Under the pieces are notes generated by a model. That model worked only from the letters and a program-made list of their open reading frames with translations, was not told the origin of the DNA and did not search any database. A DNA stretch of 64,000 nucleotides from Robiginitalea biformata HTCC2501 (GTDB lineage Bacteria > Bacteroidota > Bacteroidia > Flavobacteriales > Flavobacteriaceae): NCBI RefSeq assembly GCF_000024125.1, contig NC_013222.1, forward strand, positions 3,179,501-3,243,500, given 5' to 3'. Position 1 is the stretch's first letter. Every line of letters begins with the position of its first letter. Positions 8,553 to 16,430 of the stretch are shown here, one piece after another. Made by a program: the position numbers and the translations under genes.

Positions 8553-9848
8553 ATGACACGTATGCAACGTATTCAATTCATAGTAAGTTTACTGCTACTG
8601 GCCACAGGGAGCCTGGTTGCCCAGCAAACCCCGGCCCCTGCCCAGAGCGAGACCATCAGTATTACCGGGGCTACCCTGCACCTGGGCGACGGCACCACCG
8701 TTGAAAATGGCACCGTCGTTTTCGAAGCGGGCGTTATCACAGCCATCGGGGCTGGAGTAACCCCCACGGGCCGGGTCATCGACGCCGACGGGAAACACGT
8801 CTATCCCGGCATCATCGCCCCGGTGAAATCCCTGGGCCTCGTGGAAATCGACGCAGTGCGCCCCTCGGATGACGAGGATGAAATAGGGGGAATGATTCCC
8901 CATGTACGCAGCCTGATTGCCTACAACGCCGAATCCAAGGTGGTGGAGAGCATGCGGCCCAACGGGGTGCTGCTCGGCCAGGCGACGCCTCAGGGGGGGA
9001 CGATCTCCGGCACCTCCTCCATTGTACAGTTCGATGCATGGAACTGGGAGGACGCCGTGGTACAGGCCGATGACGGTATTCATATGCACTGGCCGCGTTC
9101 CTTCCGCAGGGGCCGTTGGTGGCTCGGGGAACCCCGTGGCCTCCGACCGAACAAGGATTACGAAAGCGACCAGCAAGAAATCCTTGAATTTATCCGGAAT
9201 GCCCACGCGTATGGCAAAGGGGGCTCCGCCCCGCTCAACCCGGCATTCGAGGCGATGCAAGGCCTTTTTGACGGTACCCAGCGCCTGTATGTCTACGCCA
9301 ACGGGGAACGCGAAATCATTGACGGCGTGAGCGCCCTGAAGGAGGCCGGGGTGGCCAAAATAGTCCTGGTAGGGGGCTATCAGGCACACCAGGTAACCGA
9401 ATTCCTCAAAGAGCACGACATCCCGGTCCTGGTCAACCAGCCCCACATGCTCCCGGAACTGGACGACGACGATTACGATTTGCCCTACAAACTCCCGAAG
9501 ATCCTGGCCGATGCGGGGATACTGGTGGGCCTGCAAAATGAAGACATGGCCAATTTCCAAACCCGGAACCTGCCCTTTTACGCCGGACATGTGGCCGGAT
9601 TTGGCCTAGACCGGGAAAAGGCCCTCCAGCTCATTACCGGGAATACCGCCAAAATCCTCGGGATCGACGACCGGTACGGGACCCTGGCAGAGGGCAAGAG
9701 TGCTACCCTGTTTATTTCCGAAGGGGATGCCCTGGACATGCGGACCAACCAGCTGACCCACGCCTTTATCGACGGGCGGGAAATCTCCCTGGAAACCCAC
9801 CAGACGGAACTCTGGAAACGGTATGCCGGGAAGTACGGGCAGCGGTAA
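8553..9848 (+). CDS. exported amidohydrolase-like protein lacking the HxH motif
   Basis: A 431-residue protein with a signal peptide ending near LLLATGSLVAQQ. It has the amidohydrolase frame: ENGTVVFEAGVITAIG at the start and YGTLAEGKSATLFIS at the end. The metal-binding region reads GIIAPVKSLGLVE instead of xHxH, and the late catalytic aspartate position reads GLQNEDMANF. It therefore looks like a degenerate partner of the 982-residue protein encoded 16 bases upstream, similar in character to that protein's N-terminal half. A binding or subunit role is more likely than independent catalysis, but this is inference. An intrinsic terminator follows at 9948. Confidence 0.8.
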   Translation: MTRMQRIQFIVSLLLLATGSLVAQQTPAPAQSETISITGATLHLGDGTTVENGTVVFEAGVITAIGAGVTPTGRVIDADGKHVYPGIIAPVKSLGLVEIDAVRPSDDEDEIGGMIPHVRSLIAYNAESKVVESMRPNGVLLGQATPQGGTISGTSSIVQFDAWNWEDAVVQADDGIHMHWPRSFRRGRWWLGEPRGLRPNKDYESDQQEILEFIRNAHAYGKGGSAPLNPAFEAMQGLFDGTQRLYVYANGEREIIDGVSALKEAGVAKIVLVGGYQAHQVTEFLKEHDIPVLVNQPHMLPELDDDDYDLPYKLPKILADAGILVGLQNEDMANFQTRNLPFYAGHVAGFGLDREKALQLITGNTAKILGIDDRYGTLAEGKSATLFISEGDALDMRTNQLTHAFIDGREISLETHQTELWKRYAGKYGQR

Positions 9849-9939
9849 GCTGGGCGGCCATCGTTACGGGACAACCTGAGGGACCCCGTCTCCGGCAGGA
9901 GCCCCGGCGACCCTCCGATGTCAGACGCCGAATTAACCC

Positions 9940-9947
9940 TATATTTG
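9940..9947 (+). promoter_or_regulatory. possible -7 box before the SpoU methyltransferase gene
   Basis: TATATTTG fits TAnnTTTG exactly, but the hairpin and T-run at 9948-9980 follow directly and would end any transcript begun here. It may be active only with antitermination, or be fortuitous. Confidence 0.3.
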
Positions 9948-9980
9948 AAACGGAACACCCCAGGGTCGTTCCGTTTTTTT
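9948..9980 (+). terminator. intrinsic terminator of the amidohydrolase operon
   Basis: AAACGGAAC and GTTCCGTTT pair perfectly over nine bases, with a further ACCC/GGGT pair inside, followed by seven T. The T-run ends eight bases before the next ATG. Confidence 0.8.
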
Positions 9981-9988
9981 GTTCAGCT

Positions 9989-10810
9989 ATGGACGCAATA
10001 AAACATATCAGCAGTATCCAGAACCCGGAAATCCGGCAACTGCAACACTGGAGCCAGAAGTCCAGGGACCGTCGTAAATCCGGGGTATTCGTCCTGGAAG
10101 GATACCGGGAACTCGGGCTGGCGCTGCAGGGCGGATACCGCATCCGGACCCTGTACTACTGCCCGGAAATCCTGGGCGATGAGCGGCGGCAGGCCCTGAG
10201 CGACCGGGCCGGCTGTTCGTGGGTGAGTCTGTCTCCGGAGGTATACAGCCACCTGGCCTACCGGGGCAAGACGGAAGGGGTAATCGGCCTGGTGGAAGCC
10301 CGGGAGCACCGTTTGCAGGACCTGGAACTCGAAGGGAAAAACCCGCTGATCCTGGTTGCCCAGGCCCCGGAAAAACCGGGTAACCTGGGGGCCCTGTTGC
10401 GGACGGCAGACGCTGCGTCCCTCGATGCCGTTATTGTGGCCGACCTGAAGGGGGACCTCTATAACCCGAATGTCATCCGGTCGAGCGTCGGTTGCCTGTT
10501 TACCGTCCCGGTGGCCCAGGCCTCCACAGAGGAAGCCCTGTCTTACCTGAAGGCCCGGGATATTGCCGTATACGCTGCCAGCCTCGGCGGTTCGGTGCGG
10601 TACGACCAGGCAGACTACCTGGGGGCGTCCGCTATCGCCGTAGGAACGGAAGCCACCGGCCTGACGGAGGCATGGACCCGGCAGGCGGAGGCCTGTGTGG
10701 AAATCCCGATGGCCGGGGCCATCGATTCCATGAATGTATCCGTGGCAGCCGCCGTTTTGCTGTTTGAGGCACGCCGGCAACGCGGATTTGAAAATATTAC
10801 CAATCCCTGA
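9989..10810 (+). CDS. SpoU/TrmH-family RNA 2'-O-methyltransferase
   Basis: A 273-residue SAM-dependent RNA methyltransferase with the SPOUT knot in the C-terminal part. The family motifs are all visible: NLGALLRTADAASLDAV (about 130), NPNVIRSSVGCLFTVPV (about 160), and GTEATGLTEAW followed by IPMAGAIDSMNVSVAAAVL (about 215-255). The N-terminal 100 residues match a SpoU substrate-binding domain. The target is an rRNA or tRNA ribose; RlmB-type 23S rRNA methylation is possible but cannot be assigned from sequence alone. The ATG lies eight bases after the preceding terminator, so leader signals are minimal. Confidence 0.88.
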   Translation: MDAIKHISSIQNPEIRQLQHWSQKSRDRRKSGVFVLEGYRELGLALQGGYRIRTLYYCPEILGDERRQALSDRAGCSWVSLSPEVYSHLAYRGKTEGVIGLVEAREHRLQDLELEGKNPLILVAQAPEKPGNLGALLRTADAASLDAVIVADLKGDLYNPNVIRSSVGCLFTVPVAQASTEEALSYLKARDIAVYAASLGGSVRYDQADYLGASAIAVGTEATGLTEAWTRQAEACVEIPMAGAIDSMNVSVAAAVLLFEARRQRGFENITNP

Positions 10811-10833
10811 TTTCATTGCCAACCCCTGAATCT

Positions 10834-12081
10834 ATGACCTCAGAAGCGCTGTATTACCTGATCATCGGCATACTCATCCTGGATTACCTGGCAGATACGC
10901 TCCTGGAGTATCTGAATGCCCGGCGGTTCGGGAACCCACCCCCGGAAGAAGTGGCCGACCTGTACAACCGGGAGGCCTATGAGAAAACCCAGTCTTACAA
11001 CCGGGCGAATTACCGCTTCGGGTTCGCCGCTTCGACAGCTTCGCTCCTGGCTACCCTGGGATTCCTGGTATTTGGCGGTTTTGGCTGGCTGGATACCCTG
11101 GCGATATCCATAAGCCAGGACCCTATCGGACAGGCGCTCGTGTTTTTCGGGTTGCTGTTCCTGGGAGGGGAACTCATCGGGCTGCCTTTTTCCTGGTACC
11201 GGACCTTTGTCATCGAGGAGCGGTTTGGTTTCAACAAGCAAACGGTTGCCCTTTTCTGGGCGGACAAGCTCAAAGGCTGGGCGCTCGCGATGATACTGGG
11301 GGGCGGTTTGCTCGCCCTGGTCATGGTATTCTACCGGTGGGCCGGGCCGGGTTTCTGGATCTATGCCTGGCTGCTTATCGGGGTGTTCACGGTCCTGACA
11401 AACCTGTTGTACAGCCGGGTGTTCGTCCCGCTCTTCAACCGGCAGGAACCCCTGGAGGACGGGCCGCTGAAAGACCGGATTCACGAATATGCACGCCGGG
11501 TTGGGTTTGAACTGAAAAAGATCTTCGTCATCGACGGGTCGCGCCGCTCCACCAAGGCCAATGCCTATTTTTCGGGGTTCGGGACCCAAAAGCGGGTGAC
11601 CCTGTACGATACGCTGATCGGGGACCTCGACGAAGAAGAGGTGGTGGCAGTCCTCGCACATGAGGTGGGGCACTACAAACGCAACCATATCCTGTTCAAT
11701 CTGGCGGCCTCCCTCGCCCTGACGGGCCTTACCCTGTATATCCTGTCCCTCTTTATCAACCACCCGGGTCTGTCCCTGGCCATCGGGGTGGACCGGCCCA
11801 GTTTCCACGCCACCCTGCTGAGTTTTGCTTTGCTGTACAGTCCGATATCTGAAATTACCGGCCTGGCGATGAATTTTATTTCCAGAAAATTCGAATTCCA
11901 GGCAGATGCCTTTGCCCGGGAAACCTACGCGGCAGAACCCCTGGTTACTTCCCTGAAAAAACTCTCCGAAAACCACCTCAGCAACCTCACCCCCCACCCG
12001 GCCTATGTTTTTGTGCGCTATTCCCACCCACCCCTGGCCGAGCGGATCCGAAAGCTGCAGCAGGAGGATCGGAAGGAGTAA
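10834..12081 (+). CDS. M48 family membrane metallopeptidase (Ste24/CAAX-protease type)
   Basis: A 415-residue membrane protease with several hydrophobic helices in the N-terminal half and the zinc motif HEVGH at 276-280 (LAHEVGHYKRNH). SEITGL further on supplies the likely third ligand. Length and layout match Ste24-like CAAX-type M48 proteins, which in bacteria act in membrane protein quality control. The frame stays open to a TTG at 10816, but the ATG at 10834 is preferred. It starts 23 bases after the SpoU gene and is probably co-transcribed with it. Confidence 0.9.
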   Translation: MTSEALYYLIIGILILDYLADTLLEYLNARRFGNPPPEEVADLYNREAYEKTQSYNRANYRFGFAASTASLLATLGFLVFGGFGWLDTLAISISQDPIGQALVFFGLLFLGGELIGLPFSWYRTFVIEERFGFNKQTVALFWADKLKGWALAMILGGGLLALVMVFYRWAGPGFWIYAWLLIGVFTVLTNLLYSRVFVPLFNRQEPLEDGPLKDRIHEYARRVGFELKKIFVIDGSRRSTKANAYFSGFGTQKRVTLYDTLIGDLDEEEVVAVLAHEVGHYKRNHILFNLAASLALTGLTLYILSLFINHPGLSLAIGVDRPSFHATLLSFALLYSPISEITGLAMNFISRKFEFQADAFARETYAAEPLVTSLKKLSENHLSNLTPHPAYVFVRYSHPPLAERIRKLQQEDRKE

Positions 12082-12087
12082 CCGGAC

Positions 12088-12183
12088 GCGACGAGCGGGA
12101 CAGTATCGGGCGGGACGGTGAGGCGGGATGCGATGGGCTGGACGGTAAAGAGGAATGCGACGGGCCGGACAGTAAGGCGGGAT
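12088..12183. repeat. imperfect tandem repeat, about 27-base unit
   Basis: Two adjacent units at 12130-12156 and 12157-12183 match at 21 of 27 positions (both open GCGAYGGGC). Two shorter, more diverged copies precede them at 12088-12105 and 12106-12129. The array starts six bases after the M48 stop. The rest of the 237-base gap holds only the promoter at 12268. Confidence 0.6.
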
Positions 12184-12267
12184 TCGCCTGCAAGACCTGA
12201 TCCTCGTGCGGGTGCGCCCTGTTGAGATCCCTCTGCAAAGTCCGAACCAAGTATCCCGCGAACACCT

Positions 12268-12275
12268 TACCTTTG
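12268..12275 (+). promoter_or_regulatory. -7 box of the GNAT-nitrilase gene
   Basis: TACCTTTG fits TAnnTTTG and lies 43 bases before the ATG at 12319, followed by GC as in other boxes of this window. No convincing -33 TTG is seen at the expected distance. Confidence 0.5.
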
Positions 12276-12318
12276 CGCAGGATTCCACGGCGAACGGCCC
12301 TAATAGATCCTCCCATAT

Positions 12319-13857
12319 ATGAAAACGAACATCGAGAACATCGAATTGCAATACCTGACCCTGAAGGACTATCAGGAGCTCAAAGAGGCGATGATCGAGG
12401 CCTACCCGAGCATGCAGGAAGATTACTGGCAAAAGGCCGACATCCGATCGCTCATCCGCAAATTCCCGGAAGGCCAGGTGGTGATCAAGATCAACAACTC
12501 CCTGGCGGGCTGCGCCCTGTCCATCATCGTCGACAGCGGCGTCCTCGACGGGGCCCACACTTACGAGGACATCACCGGCAACGATTCGTTCAACACGCAT
12601 ACGCCGGAAGGGGACGTGCTCTACGGCATCGATATCTTTATCAAACCCGAATTCCGGGGGCTGCGTCTGGGGCGACGCCTGTACGACTACCGGAAGGAAC
12701 TCACGGAAAAGCTGAACCTCAAGGGAATTGCCTTCGGGGGCCGGATGCCCAACTACCACCTCCACAGCGGGGAACTTACCCCCAAGCAATACATTGACAA
12801 GGTCCGGAGGCGGGAACTCGACGACCCGGTGCTAAATTTCCAGATTGCCAACGACTTCCACCCGTCAAAAATCATGAAGGGGTACCTGAAAGGCGACAAC
12901 GACAGCAACGGGTTTGCCGTGCTGATGGAGTGGGACAATATCTACTACGAAAAGCCCACCCGGAAGGCGGCGAGCAGGAAGAAAGTGGTCCGCCTCGGGC
13001 TGGTGCAGTGGCAGATGCGGCACTACAAGGATCTGGACGGGGTGATGCAGCAAGCCGAATACTTCCTGGATTCCGTATCGGAGTACCGGTCGGACTTTGC
13101 GCTTTTCCCGGAATTCTTCAACGCGCCACTAATGGCGGCCTACAACCACCTGCCGGAATCCGAAGCCATCCGGATGCTGGCCCAGCAAACCCCGGAAGTG
13201 GTCCGTCGGTTTTCGGAGCTCGCCATCTCCTACAACATCAACGTGATTACCGGGAGCACGCCGGAAATCCGGGACGGGCTGCTCTTCAACGCCGGTTACC
13301 TGTGCCGTCGGGACGGTACCACAGAGCGCTACGACAAGCTGCACATGACCCCGGACGAAGCCCGTTTGTGGGGGATGCAGGGAGGCGATACGCTCCGGTC
13401 TTTTGACACGGACTGCGGAAAGGTGGGGGTATTGATCTGCTATGATGTAGAATTTCCCGAACTCAGCCGCCTGTTGGCGGACGAGGGCCTGGACATCCTG
13501 TTCGTCCCTTTCCTGACCGATACCCAGAACGGGTATTCCCGGGTGCGGAATTGCGCCCAGGCCCGTGCCATCGAGAACGAATGCTACGTGGCCATTGCCG
13601 GCAGCGTGGGGAACCTGCCCAAGGTCCACAACATGGACATCCAGTATGCCCAGTCTGCCGTGCTCACCCCGTGCGACTTTGCCTTTCCCTCAGACGGGGT
13701 TAAGGCCGAGGCGACACCGAATACGGAGATGATCCTCATTGCCGACCTGGACATGGACCTGCTTTTGGAACTCAACCAGCTTGGGAGCGTCCGCAACCTG
13801 AAGGACCGGCGCCTGGACCTTTTTGAACTAAAAAGGAAACGGTCGCGCCGCCGGTAG
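12319..13857 (+). CDS. GNAT acetyltransferase fused to a nitrilase-family carbon-nitrogen hydrolase
   Basis: A 512-residue cytoplasmic fusion. Residues 1-210 form a GNAT N-acetyltransferase with the acetyl-CoA region FRGLRLGRRLYDYRKE. From about 215 a nitrilase-superfamily domain follows with the full catalytic triad: E265 in LFPEFFNAP, K340 in YDKLHMTPDE and C374 in VLICYDVEFPE. Nitrilase relatives hydrolyse amides, and this two-domain arrangement is known in many bacteria without a defined substrate. It is a single gene with its own -7 box and short tandem repeats in the gaps on both sides. The domain calls are firm; the reaction coupling the two domains is unknown. Confidence 0.9.
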   Translation: MKTNIENIELQYLTLKDYQELKEAMIEAYPSMQEDYWQKADIRSLIRKFPEGQVVIKINNSLAGCALSIIVDSGVLDGAHTYEDITGNDSFNTHTPEGDVLYGIDIFIKPEFRGLRLGRRLYDYRKELTEKLNLKGIAFGGRMPNYHLHSGELTPKQYIDKVRRRELDDPVLNFQIANDFHPSKIMKGYLKGDNDSNGFAVLMEWDNIYYEKPTRKAASRKKVVRLGLVQWQMRHYKDLDGVMQQAEYFLDSVSEYRSDFALFPEFFNAPLMAAYNHLPESEAIRMLAQQTPEVVRRFSELAISYNINVITGSTPEIRDGLLFNAGYLCRRDGTTERYDKLHMTPDEARLWGMQGGDTLRSFDTDCGKVGVLICYDVEFPELSRLLADEGLDILFVPFLTDTQNGYSRVRNCAQARAIENECYVAIAGSVGNLPKVHNMDIQYAQSAVLTPCDFAFPSDGVKAEATPNTEMILIADLDMDLLLELNQLGSVRNLKDRRLDLFELKRKRSRRR

Positions 13858-13862
13858 GCCGG

Positions 13863-13913
13863 GAACATCGGTGCGGCAGGCTGCGAACATAAGTGCGGCC
13901 GTCTGGGAACATC
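13863..13913. repeat. 22-base imperfect tandem repeat after the GNAT-nitrilase gene
   Basis: Units 13863-13884 and 13885-13906 match at 17 of 22 positions and a partial third copy (GAACATC) follows. All units open with GAACAT and the first two share GTGCGGC. The array starts five bases after the stop codon. Confidence 0.55.
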
Positions 13914-13926
13914 ATCTTAGATCGCC

Positions 13927-13934
13927 TATATTTA
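13927..13934 (+). promoter_or_regulatory. -7 box before the ADP-ribosylglycohydrolase-like gene
   Basis: TATATTTA differs from TAnnTTTG only at the last base and ends four bases before the ATG at 13939, the same close spacing seen at several other genes here. Confidence 0.45.
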
Positions 13935-13938
13935 CGCT

Positions 13939-15300
13939 ATGATGCATTCATTGAAACCTGCCGTGTTTCCAGCCATCGCCTGTATGCTGATACTCGCAGG
14001 GCCATTGCATTCTCAAATTGGCAAGGCGGCCCCTTCGGACACCCTGGCCCTGGACAAAGCGGCCTATGCCAATCAGCTGGAAGGCTTCTGGCTCGGGGCC
14101 TGCATCGCCAACTGGACGGGCCTGGTCACCGAGATGGATAAAATCGGGAACATCGGGGCGATCCAAACGGGACGCTTCTACACCCGGGAGGACTGGGGGC
14201 AACCCGATCAACCCAGTATTTTTACCCCGGATACCCCCAGTGCGTTGTCCCGGACCATCGACTTTGTATTCCGGGGGCCCGACAGCCTCTGGGGGGCGGA
14301 CGACGATACGGACATCGAATACATGTACCAGCATTTGCTGGCTACCCACCAAACCGCCATCCTGACCCCGGAACAAATCCGCGACGGCTGGCTCAGGCAT
14401 ATCCGGAAGGAAGAGGAGAACTACCTCTGGGTTTCCAACCAGCAGGCCTTTGACCTCATGCAGGAAGGGGTTTTGCCTCCCCGGACAAGCGACCCGGACC
14501 TGAACGAACACTGGGAAATGATCGATGCCCAGCTCACCACCGAACTGTTCGGGCTCCTCGCCCCGGGCAGACCCGACATTGCCCTGAAAATGGCCTACCT
14601 GCCCGTGCGCACTTCGGCCGGGGGGCAGGCAGCCCTGATCTCGGAATTCTATATCGTCATGCACGCCCTTGCACCCCTGATCAATACGGAAAAGCCCCTC
14701 GGCCCCCAGTTGGTCCAGGTTGCCGATTCGGCCAGGGCCCACCTCCCGGATACGGGCTACGCTGCCCGGATGTACGATTTTGTCAAGGCGAAATACGCTT
14801 CGGGTATCCCCTGGGAACAGGCGCGGGATTCCATTTATCAACGCTACCAGGTGGAACAGCGGGACGGGTATGAAATTACCTCCCAGGACCTGTATTGCAA
14901 CGGATGTTTTGCCGCCGGGATCAATTTCGCCTCCAGCCTGGTGAGCCTGTTTTACGGGGAGGGCGACCTCAGGGAAACCATTAAAATCGGCGTGTTGTGC
15001 GGCTGGGATTCGGACAACCCGACGGCAACCTGGGGCGGATTATTGGGTTTTATCCTGGGTAAAAAGGATGTTGAAAAAACCTTTGGCCGGACGTTCTCCA
15101 ACCGGTTCCACATCCACAGGACCCGGCAAAATTTTCCAAACCAGGGCATCGACACATTTGGCCGAATGGCGCAGACCGGATTGGATATCGTAGACCGTGT
15201 GGTTACCCGGGAGATGGATGGCCGAATCGGCCATGCGGATTCGACCTGGTATATCCCCCTGAAACCAAATCTCATAAAAGCAACCTCAAAAACACACTGA
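13939..15300 (+). CDS. exported ADP-ribosylglycohydrolase-family protein
   Basis: A 453-residue protein with a probable signal peptide (hydrophobic stretch about 9-24, cleavage near LHSQ). The ADP-ribosylglycohydrolase fold is shown by GFWLGACIANW at the start, DDDTDIEYMY near 115 (metal site) and CGWDSDNPTATWGGLLGFI near 353 (second metal site). The usual early GD pair is replaced, so chemistry on ADP-ribosylated protein is uncertain; export to the periplasm also argues for another substrate. The gene has its own -7-like box four bases before the ATG and is followed by a GyrI-like gene on the same strand. Confidence 0.8.
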   Translation: MMHSLKPAVFPAIACMLILAGPLHSQIGKAAPSDTLALDKAAYANQLEGFWLGACIANWTGLVTEMDKIGNIGAIQTGRFYTREDWGQPDQPSIFTPDTPSALSRTIDFVFRGPDSLWGADDDTDIEYMYQHLLATHQTAILTPEQIRDGWLRHIRKEEENYLWVSNQQAFDLMQEGVLPPRTSDPDLNEHWEMIDAQLTTELFGLLAPGRPDIALKMAYLPVRTSAGGQAALISEFYIVMHALAPLINTEKPLGPQLVQVADSARAHLPDTGYAARMYDFVKAKYASGIPWEQARDSIYQRYQVEQRDGYEITSQDLYCNGCFAAGINFASSLVSLFYGEGDLRETIKIGVLCGWDSDNPTATWGGLLGFILGKKDVEKTFGRTFSNRFHIHRTRQNFPNQGIDTFGRMAQTGLDIVDRVVTREMDGRIGHADSTWYIPLKPNLIKATSKTH

Positions 15301-15332
15301 CTATTTTTAACAAAACTGCCAACCAACCGCTA

Positions 15333-15833
15333 TTGCCCCGAATAGAAACCCTGCCCGAAACGCTCCTGGCGGGCCTGGGCCGTGAAATGTCGGTAATCGG
15401 GAACCGCACCCGGGAACTCTGGCAGGAGTTTATGCCGCTGACCCGGAAAATCCCGACACGGCAGGGCGGCGACCTCTACTCCGTCGAAATCTACCCCGGA
15501 CTGGATTATTTCAAGGCGTTTGACCCTAAACGGCCCTTTGTTAAATGGGCCGCTGTCCCGGTACAGTCCTGGCAAGATATGCCCGGGGAACTCGATAAAT
15601 TGGTCCTGCCTACCGGATTGTATGCCGTTTTCCGCTACAAAGGCACACCCCAGGCAGTGGCCCCTTTTTACAGGAGGATCCTCGAAGAATGGCTGGCGTC
15701 CTCCGTTTACCAGCTCGACAACCGGCCGCATTTTGCGGTGATGGGCCCGGAGTACAAGGGGAACCACCCGGAATCCGAAGAAGACCTCTGGATACCTGTT
15801 CGGCCCAACGGGACCATGGGCAGTATTTCGTAA
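15333..15833 (+). CDS. GyrI-like / effector-binding domain protein with TTG start
   Basis: A stand-alone 166-residue GyrI-like domain (the effector-binding fold of AraC/MerR regulators, no DNA-binding part). Typical features are PTGLYAVFRYKG near 88-99, the following YRRILEEWL helix and the end EEDLWIPVRP. No ATG precedes the domain; TTG at 15333 is the only start that retains the first strand, and a TATTTTTA box lies at 15302-15309. Such proteins bind or hydrolyse small aromatic molecules, but the ligand is not predictable. It follows the ADP-ribosylglycohydrolase-like gene by 32 bases. Confidence 0.75.
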   Translation: MPRIETLPETLLAGLGREMSVIGNRTRELWQEFMPLTRKIPTRQGGDLYSVEIYPGLDYFKAFDPKRPFVKWAAVPVQSWQDMPGELDKLVLPTGLYAVFRYKGTPQAVAPFYRRILEEWLASSVYQLDNRPHFAVMGPEYKGNHPESEEDLWIPVRPNGTMGSIS

Positions 15834-15873
15834 ATTTATCCCGGTTAATAGCTTCGCAAATCAAAAAATAGCC

Positions 15874-16281
15874 ATGGAGAAACGCTACGCCTCCCGCATC
15901 AGCCCGGTACTTGTTCTCATACTGGCTGCAGTCTTTATCCCCACCACGTATCTGATGGTTCGGGAAGGTGCCCTAGCGGGCCTGGTTATCAACCTGGCTA
16001 CTGTCGCTTTTATCGCCGTGTTGTTTGCCGGTATCCGCTACGAGCTCCGGGAAGAAACCCTGCATGTGCACGGAAGTTTCCTGGTAAAACTGCATATCCC
16101 CGTGCGGGAAATCCGGAGCATCCGGCGCTCCTACAATCCGCTCGCGTCACCGGCGGGCTCCCTCAAGCGGCTGGCCGTGCGATACGGGGACAGCGGCATG
16201 ACGCTGATCTCCCCTAAGGACGAGGCCGATTTTATCAGCACCCTCAAAGCGCTCAACCCGCGTATCGAGGTGGAGTTGTAG
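15874..16281 (+). CDS. small membrane protein with bacterial PH-like domain
   Basis: A 135-residue protein with two membrane helices (about 10-30 and 35-52) followed by a compact beta-rich region. The pattern ELREETLHVHGSF, then IPVREIRSIRRSYNP, then LAVRYGD, and ISPKDEADFISTLKAL fits bacterial PH domains found in short membrane proteins of Gram-negative and Gram-positive bacteria. Function is unknown. It starts 40 bases after the GyrI-like gene, with a weak TAAATTTA box overlapping that gene's stop. The 149 bases after it contain only the relA promoter. Confidence 0.7.
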   Translation: MEKRYASRISPVLVLILAAVFIPTTYLMVREGALAGLVINLATVAFIAVLFAGIRYELREETLHVHGSFLVKLHIPVREIRSIRRSYNPLASPAGSLKRLAVRYGDSGMTLISPKDEADFISTLKALNPRIEVEL

Positions 16282-16392
16282 CCATTTCTGCCGCCCGGAG
16301 CCGGGAGATCGGCGGCCAACCGGTTACAATGGGCCGGCATCACGATATCTTTTCGGCCTGAGACCCCTATTGCCGGACGTCGGGCACAATTT

Positions 16393-16426
16393 TTGTTGTG
16401 ATCCTATTGAATTTGCACTACTTTTA
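16393..16426 (+). promoter_or_regulatory. promoter of the RSH gene
   Basis: TTG at 16396-16398 and TACTTTTA at 16419-16426 are separated by 20 bases, matching the Bacteroidetes -33/-7 layout with one mismatch. The box ends four bases before the ATG at 16431, so the mRNA may be leaderless. Confidence 0.6.
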
Positions 16427-16430
16427 AAAT

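Noticed and set aside
10840-12789. Long minus-strand open frame of 649 codons across the M48 gene and part of the GNAT-nitrilase gene
   Set aside because: It is antisense to two well-recognised genes and low-complexity where it crosses the 27-base repeat (Arg/Pro-rich); it shows no domain.
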